Assembly: GCF_023618015.1 (NCBI RefSeq) | Contig: NZ_JAJKBJ010000001.1 | Span: 124,001-188,000, forward strand | Direction: 5' to 3' | Length of the DNA: 64,000 bases | Source of the DNA: Legionella maioricensis | Lineage (GTDB): Bacteria; Pseudomonadota; Gammaproteobacteria; Legionellales; Legionellaceae | Part shown: one piece after another, positions 63,851 to 64,000 of the stretch | Position numbering within the stretch: the first letter of the stretch is position 1 | Layout: each line of letters starts with the position of its first letter | Position numbers and translations under genes: made by a program | Notes under the pieces: generated by a model | What the model saw: the letters and a program-made list of their open reading frames with translations, nothing else | The model's database searches: none | What the model was told of the DNA's origin: nothing

Positions 63851-64000
63851 TTATTCATTCAGGTTTTCCTGAACACTGCTCCAGTTTTTAACCCCAGCGC
63901 CTTGTTTAATATCTGGAGGAAGAGCCTCTAATGCTTTTTGTGCTGCCTCGGCACTATCATAAGTTCCGTACAAACCTTTATAATACTCTTTACCATTTTT
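63851..64000 (-). CDS. SPOR-domain protein, C-terminal fragment (runs off the window)
   Basis: The last 49 codons read NGKEYYKGLYGTYDSAEAAQ then KALEALPPDIKQGAGVKNW. This is the C-terminal half of a SPOR (peptidoglycan-binding) domain of the kind found at the end of DamX-like division proteins. The N-terminal part lies beyond 64000. No terminator was found between it and the autotransporter gene. Confidence 0.7.
   Translation of the reverse strand, partial: KNGKEYYKGLYGTYDSAEAAQKALEALPPDIKQGAGVKNWSSVQENLNE

Overview
The window reads as chromosomal DNA of a Legionella species. The evidence is a low-GC gammaproteobacterial backbone, the T. ferrooxidans-type GshA next to gshB, the lon-clpX-clpP-tig block with its flanking tRNAs, an lspL-lspM type II secretion pair, and several large orphan genes typical of Dot/Icm-type effector repertoires. 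Two of these orphans carry tandem upstream elements matching the Legionella PmrA box. I could not run searches, so the species is not assigned and family names rest on motifs read from the translations.

Layout. 1-11 kb: glutathione synthesis (gshB start, gshA), an orphan of about 702 aa, a LuxR-type regulator, an EamA-permease/membrane protein/rhodanese operon, a secreted alkaline-phosphatase superfamily enzyme and a dicarboxylate-type symporter. 11-18 kb: accessory region with two PmrA-box orphans, a membrane orphan, a Nudix-like orphan and a HigBA-like toxin-antitoxin pair. 18-20.5 kb: a BlaI-type repressor with paired palindromic operators, followed by a BlaR1-like protein whose sensor half looks like a penicillin-binding transpeptidase. 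20.6-23.5 kb: PfkB-family (pseudouridine-type) kinase, uridine kinase and FabI.

23.5-33 kb is the conserved core. Read on the minus strand it runs tRNA-Pro, -Arg, -His, -Leu, tig, clpP, clpX, lon, hupB, tRNA-Val, tRNA-Asp, ppiD: protein folding, proteolysis, nucleoid and periplasmic chaperone functions. 33-46 kb is accessory again: a tyrosine recombinase, a RasGEF-like protein, a caspase/C80-like protein with Asp-Ala repeats, a stand-alone murB whose 3' end is duplicated 4.9 kb downstream, a secreted amidase, a broken serine recombinase, a Rossmann-like orphan, an HD hydrolase and an aldo/keto reductase.

46-64 kb is mostly housekeeping: YheS-type ABC-F ATPase, the lepA-lepB-DUF4845-rnc operon, mltB, lspL-lspM, a 19-bp minisatellite, a DUF4239 membrane protein, an FAD monooxygenase, an RlmM-like methyltransferase, a DUF2490 protein, an SDR enzyme, a decayed GNAT gene, a small heat-shock protein, an inverse autotransporter with a beta-helix-like passenger, and the C-terminus of a SPOR protein.

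The most noteworthy items are the M56-transpeptidase sensor with its operators, the PmrA-box orphans, the RasGEF-like and clan-CD-protease-like orphans, and the murB 3'-end duplication bracketing a gene island.
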